Origin: Zygnema cylindricum
Taxonomy: Eukaryota > Streptophyta > Zygnematophyceae > Zygnematales > Zygnemataceae
Assembly (NCBI GenBank): GCA_037447655.1
Contig: JBBHKE010003546.1
Span: forward strand, 62,001 to 126,000
Direction of reading: 5' to 3'
DNA length: 64,000 bases
Positions 59,030 through 64,000 of this stretch are shown here, one piece after another. Position 1 is the stretch's first letter. Each line of letters starts with the position of its first letter. A model generated the notes under the pieces. That model was not told the origin of the DNA and did not search any database. It worked only from the letters and a program-made list of their open reading frames with translations. Position numbers and translations under genes: made by a program.

Positions 59030-59881
59030 TATACTATAGAGTGAAGAAAGAGAGAGAGAGAGTCACCATGGTTCCCACCATAGTCAAAAAGAAATAGGCA
59101 GACAGGTTGATATATTCCGAAAATGCTACCATAAACCAAATTCGAACTTAGGTAGGTACTAAGTAGACGTACGCCTTAACCATTATGTGTCGAAAAAGGA
59201 TACACGTATTTAGTTTGCTATTTAATTAAAGTGTTACGCAAACGTCACTTTCACTAAGACAGACAAAAATTGAAGAAACGGCATCTATAGTCAAACGACG
59301 CTGGCGAACGCGAATCTAACCGTGTAAAATACATGATCAGACGGACGTCGTAGCCCCCGCCAAACCCGAATGGATCTTTGGCGACTTTCGAACATAGCGG
59401 CGCGATTTGCCACGTGGCGCCACATCATTAGACGACGAAAAGGATGGGAGGAGGAACGATGGGTCCCATGTTGACAAGTGTCAACCAGAACGCCAAGTTG
59501 TACAATGGTCGTATAATAAGTACAATCGGCCACTGTACCTTCTTGTACTATACACCCTTTATATTGGCCTAGGGTAGAGTAGTAGGTAGTTATGAGTAGG
59601 ATTTAAGGGACTTACCGTGTTTGGGGCGCCTCTCTCCAGGTGACCTTTTGTATTTATATGCCATCTTTGGCCAGCCATAACTTAATGCTCAAGGGAGCAA
59701 ATTCAGTGATTCTTTTTGCGTTTGACTCAGGGGAGTCTTCTCCTCACATGGGTGAGCGTGGTTAGAATATTGTGTGCCTGGGCGGCACTTATTCAGTGGG
59801 AAAGTGAAAGGGGCAAATATTATCTTAGAGGTTTTACATAGAATGCTCATTTGGTGGGTTAATGGAGACCACACAATTTCA
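59030..59881 (+). repeat. 5' LTR of element O (left part lost)
   Basis: It resembles the other LTRs from the right arm of the U3 hairpin onward (GAGAGAGAGAGTCACCATGG), with a tRNA-like block on the minus strand containing AGTTCGAAT (about 59140), GTAC palindrome 59511-59549 and end CCACACAATTTCA. The usual first 60-100 bp are missing, so the start is approximate. Confidence 0.65.
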
Positions 59882-60675
59882 GGTTATGGGCCCACCCTTT
59901 AGAGTACCCATATTTAATGGATCAAACATTTTTTATTGGGAAATGATGATGGAGGGAGAAATTTTTGGGAAGCACCTAGGGGGCATATTGTCCGGGCAAA
60001 TTCGATGTCCACCTCCACTTGGGTTTGGATGAACACGTTTTTCTGGCACCTCCACCACCACAACCACCATCACGAACGATGATGAGGAAGGGGAGGAAAT
60101 AATCATAGAAGGAGGAAACGGAGGAGTTGCTTCTCGAGGGACTTTATTGTGAAGGACGACACCGGCAGCAGCACCACCAGCAATGGTGACAAGGAGTCAG
60201 ACCGAACGTTCAAAATATGAAAATAGGAACTAATAGAACAAGGTGGCTAAGCTCTTAATTCTCAAAAGTGTAGTGAAGGGTATTGCTATTCCCCTTATGC
60301 ATGTTAGATCTTCCTCTCAGATTTGGGTAAACAAATATAAGAGTGGGTCATTGCAACAGCCACAACTGAAAAAAAAATAAGATTTCAGCTTATACTTACA
60401 AGGGAGGAAGTATGAATGATTATTGCAATGACTTAGGAGCATTATTTAGAGAACTAGAAAGTGCATGTAACTCATGGTCTGAGAGACAAATATTAAATAC
60501 ACTGATAATGAAACTACCTGAAGAGTATGAGAATATCACTAATCGGGTGAAAGATCTAGGTGATAGCAATTGGAATTGGGATGATACAGCCGTGATGATT
60601 TTAGTGAAAAAGAGTGCCATAGAACTTATGAGAGGAAGTTTGAGTCAAGCATTGCCAACAGGATCTCATTGGCCG

Positions 60676-63166
60676 TGTTGTTTTGAAAAGTTTGTTTCGT
60701 GCGCGACATTTTGTGCTCTTGTGACAGTTCGTGCGCAATCGAAATAAATGTGGAGGTTCGAATGGATTCATGGATTGGGGGAGCAAATGAACGAATATAA
60801 TTTAAGTGGCGTAAAAGACTCATTGAGTGGCGTGAACAAGCATTGACAAATGGACGGCAGATCGCGAAGCGATCCGATATGGAGTAAACGAAATGTTGAA
60901 ATAGGCACCGTCGGTACGGCGCAGCTGCGATGCAGACAAGACAACGCAGCTGCAATTATTTCGGATAAATAGGCGCCGCCGATACGGAGCAGCTGCCATG
61001 CAGACAAGTCAACGCAGCTGCGGATAATTTGATATGATCCTTACAGACAAAGCAGTTGTCGCAGCTACGGATAATATGAATAGTTTAGATTCTGAGTAAT
61101 GATATTTTTTTAGTGGTTGCTTAGTGGTAGCTTGGTTTTTGACGTACGATGATTGTGGAGATGTCGGTGTAAATATTCTGTAAAACATAGGTTTGTCTTT
61201 TTGCTAATTAGTTTATTAGTGTAGATTTGTTCAGTGTGACATACCTCGAACTATTCGGGTATACTTACAATAGTTTAGGTAGATGGTGTTGTTCTTTGGT
61301 CTAAAATAGACCGCAGAAGCGACCCAAACTATCATGCAAAAAGCTAAGCAAAAATAGGTCGACGAACAATCATATGAAATGCATCCTCCATATGCGTACA
61401 CAGACGCAACAAACAACATTTAGGGTTTCATGGAATAATCAACATAAATAAACCCTATGACAACATCTAAGGTTTGATGGAATAATCAACATAAGCAAAC
61501 CCTAGGACAAATGCATAAATAATGCATATCAAACAAACATAAAATAACATAAATAAATAATAACAAAAAGAGTGCAATCTCACATAAACATTAGATAAAC
61601 AAAAGTATATCAATAAACATATTACTCAAATGCATGACCTAATCGGCAACCCTAAAAGTTTACATCTTCGGTCCCCACTTTACTAACCAGCATTGATGAT
61701 TAAATTCCTAACAAAGCTCATTCCTATATATACACTTGTGAGCTGTCAATGAATCACTAAGTGTCAAAATAACCAAAGTAAATTACATAACTGTCACTAA
61801 ATCAAACTAATCGTAAGCGTACACCTGAGAGTCAAGCAATCGTAAGCGTACACTTGTCTACAAGTATGATATTGTACACACACAAATTAAACTATCAAAA
61901 CCCTAATTGATCACTTAAATATAAACATCATAATCAACACTAATTTATAATGATGTAAAAGACAAAACAATGTTACTCCAAATATTTACACCGACGCATC
62001 CACAAATCCGCGTCATAAGTGACAACTTGCTTAGTCACTTGTCGATAAGTCCACGTAGTGAACCGACATCGCATATGTACGGTCCACTAGATAATGTGTC
62101 ATAAAAACAATGTGGTCCCTTAAAAATATCGGCGGACGTCGTCCGCCCTCCACGTGTACCTCGAACAACTTGCCGAAATCAATTCGTACGATCCAAATCC
62201 TGTCCGTACCGAAATCACGTACTTCGTCATAAATGCGCCTTGTCGCATTTAAGGTACACGTCATTTTCGATAAATGCATGTCGCAATAAGCGACAACTTA
62301 AAGTACACCTGTCAAATACGACGCTCCGTACGGGCGGCGTCCCATGTAATAAATGTCACCTGTCGCATTATGTTTCGTACGTGCGACGTACAATTTTACG
62401 ATTTTACATACTTCGAATATCATACATCGGATCGTTTCGCGATCCGCCGTCCATTTCACTTACGCGAACCGTACTTTTACATATGTTTGTTCGCGTCACT
62501 CAATTCGTACTTCCGTACGTCGAACTTCAATTAATTTCACTTCTCCCTTAACCCGAAAATGCATTCGTGCCACCACATTAATTTCGGTAAATACGTACGC
62601 ACGAAAACACGCGCACGCAAGTACGAAACTGAATCTTCCAAAACAACAGATGGTAGATACCGTACGGATGGTATGCCTCCGTACATTCACTAGTGAACTC
62701 TCTGAGTATAACTTGTAGGACTTAGAGTATTTTGAGTATCACAGTCAAGTTTATCAAAGCAATGGCAAACTGTTCTCTGCGTCTTTGACCTGTTGGTGTG
62801 ATCACCGTGTTTGGTATTTTCATGTGAAACTTTGTGAAGTTATTTTCTGATATAGAATCTATATGTGTGTGCAGTTTCATTTTATTCTGCTATTTCTATA
62901 AGATTCTATGAGAGGTCTAAGTGGTTAGTTTGTGATGTTGTCAGTTGTTTTTCTCAAACTCTGGAGCTTATATCTTCTAGATTCCTTGGTGAATTTGGCT
63001 GTAACTTTGGGAGATTACAGTGTCTATAATATACTGCCTATTTGAGCATTTTGAGGGGTTTTTTTTTATTGTGGAGTAATCTGTGCTGTCTGAAACACAG
63101 CTGTTTGAGGGGTAGTCTATGATGCTTCCGAGGGTAGTCCATGGCTGAAATAGGCTATGGACAACA
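60676..63166 (+). mobile_element. Solo LTR P/R (B-type), split by Q
   Basis: TGTTGTTTTGAAAAG to GGCTATGGACAACA with a perfect 5-bp duplication GGCCG (60671-60675, 63167-63171). The pieces are 60676-61286 and 62654-63166, 1124 bp together. It carries the GGATCGC/GCGATCC hairpin-type block AGATCGCGAAGCGATCC (60851) and GCAGCTGCG units (60917-61065). It lies within O's gag. Confidence 0.85.
61287..62648 (-). mobile_element. Solo LTR Q (B-type), inside P/R
   Basis: Bounded by TGTTGTTC and AAAACAACA with a perfect 5-bp duplication GATGG (61282-61286, 62649-62653). On the minus strand it starts TGTTGTTTTGGAAG and contains GGATCGCGAAACGATCC, so it is the same family as its host in the opposite orientation. 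The pair forms a large imperfect inverted repeat. Confidence 0.85.
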
Positions 63167-64000
63167 GGCCGAAGCGTGAAGAGGAAAAGGGAAAGGATCC
63201 CTATCGAAACTTTAGAGGAAAAGGACAAGGAGGTGGTGAATTTGATCGACAGGGCAGAGGACTTCCTCGAGGTGGACTATGTCATTTCTGCAAAAATAAG
63301 GGACATTATATGGCATATTGTGTCAAGCTTGCAGATCTCCGACTGAAACATGGACAAAGTTACTTAAGAGATGGAGGAAAGAAAAACGCTTTTCTGACTC
63401 AAGTTCATGATGAGGAAGAAGATAAAGTAACCGAATCGGAAGAGGAGCTTGAGGAGCTTCTTCTTAAACCAAAAGCCACTAAGAAGCATGCAGACATTCT
63501 ACAAAGACAAAAGTGTGCTTTCGGAGCTAATAGGGATCCACCTGAGGATGGATGGATCATAGACTTAGGGGCCTCAGTGCATATGTGCAAGGATAAGAGG
63601 TGGTTTACTAAATTAAGAAAAATTCCAACAGTTGAGATAGAGTATGGAGAGGGTAGAGTAGAAACCACAAGTCTTATTGGATCGGTTGATTTAGAAGTTC
63701 TAATTGATGGAAAAGCTTCAATTGTAACACTCTCAGATGTTCTTTACATTCCACATCTTAGCAAGAAACTAGTCTCTACAGCTGTTCTAGATTAAATAGA
63801 GTTCGAAACATGAACTAAGAAAATAATCTTCACAGGTAGCTTTGATAATGAGGTTTATTTCATAGCTGAAAAGGGTAGTCAAGGAATTTTCAAAATTGTA
63901 CTTTGCAATAAAAAGGGTGCTCTTTACTCGTGTGGAAGTCATATGATGCTTTGGCACAAGAGGTTGGGGCATGTGAATCTAGATAGATTAAAGAAAATGA

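Larger units (their letters stand above)
59882..64000 (+). pseudogene. Ty1/copia element O, Gag-protease-integrase start (runs off window)
   Basis: PBS GGTTATGGGCCCA at 59882, then broken Gag N-domain (to 60411) and an open Gag block from 60412 (MNDYCNDLGALFRELESA) to 60675. The block continues exactly in frame at 63172 after removal of solo LTR P/R (GSHWP-KREEEK). CCHC knuckle CHFCKNKGHYMAYC at about 63287-63328, protease motif IIDLGASVHMCKD (about 63557-63595) with Leu in place of Ser before GAS, and the integrase zinc region MLWHKRLGHVNLDRLKKM at 63945-64000. Stops at 63793 and 63811 break it; the rest of Pol lies outside. Confidence 0.8.

Overview
The window is nuclear DNA from a green-lineage eukaryote, most likely a streptophyte (a charophyte-grade alga or an early land plant). 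The evidence is a twelve-exon gene with GT-AG introns that encodes the plant-type D-alanine--D-alanine ligase of plastid peptidoglycan, AT-rich introns, Ty1/copia retrotransposons, and a (SPPP)n plus PAN-like exon typical of green-lineage extracellular proteins. The species cannot be named from the sequence.

Positions 1-16,300 hold the ligase gene (DDL) on the minus strand. I rebuilt 12 exons (16284 down to 625, 469 codons, frame kept at every junction). The gene runs off the left edge, where the second half of the plant protein is expected. Its introns carry a hAT-type MITE (2158-2612), two TA-flanked MITEs (7178-7796 and 12534-12749), a long (TA)n tract and a 1.36-kb GGGAGA-type satellite (9851-11214).

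Positions 16,400-25,200 begin with two related GTAC-rich hAT MITEs, each with a perfect 8-bp target duplication. A decayed, unrecognised coding region follows, containing three 47-residue repeats, then a minus-strand solo LTR, tandem GTCGTCG palindromes and a second solo LTR.

Positions 25,200-64,000 are almost entirely copia-type retrotransposons. A gag-only element (25221-28437) leads into a nest that target duplications let me take apart. LTR fragment K (plus strand) holds solo LTR D and element I (31984-55178, TSD TTTTA). Element I's own 3' LTR was hit twice, by element E (32243-42931) and by element H (43105-49261, TSD CCATA). E in turn holds F (35992-40328, TSD TCTCA). F is young: its two LTRs are both 1194 bp with four differences seen. 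It encodes one uninterrupted 651-residue Gag-like protein from LTR to LTR, has no protease, integrase core or reverse transcriptase, and keeps a relic of RNase H at its C-terminus. H carries a host-like proline-rich/PAN exon. The right edge holds a second nest: Q inside solo LTR P/R inside copia element O, which runs off the window.

The copia families share unusual features: a primer-binding site that matches the anticodon arm (not the 3' end) of initiator tRNA-Met and is itself translated as part of Gag; a Gag start codon inside the LTR in several copies; and three conserved U3 structures, namely a long hairpin with a nearly invariant loop, a covarying palindrome upstream of the TATA box, and a tRNA-like module read on the strand opposite to the element.
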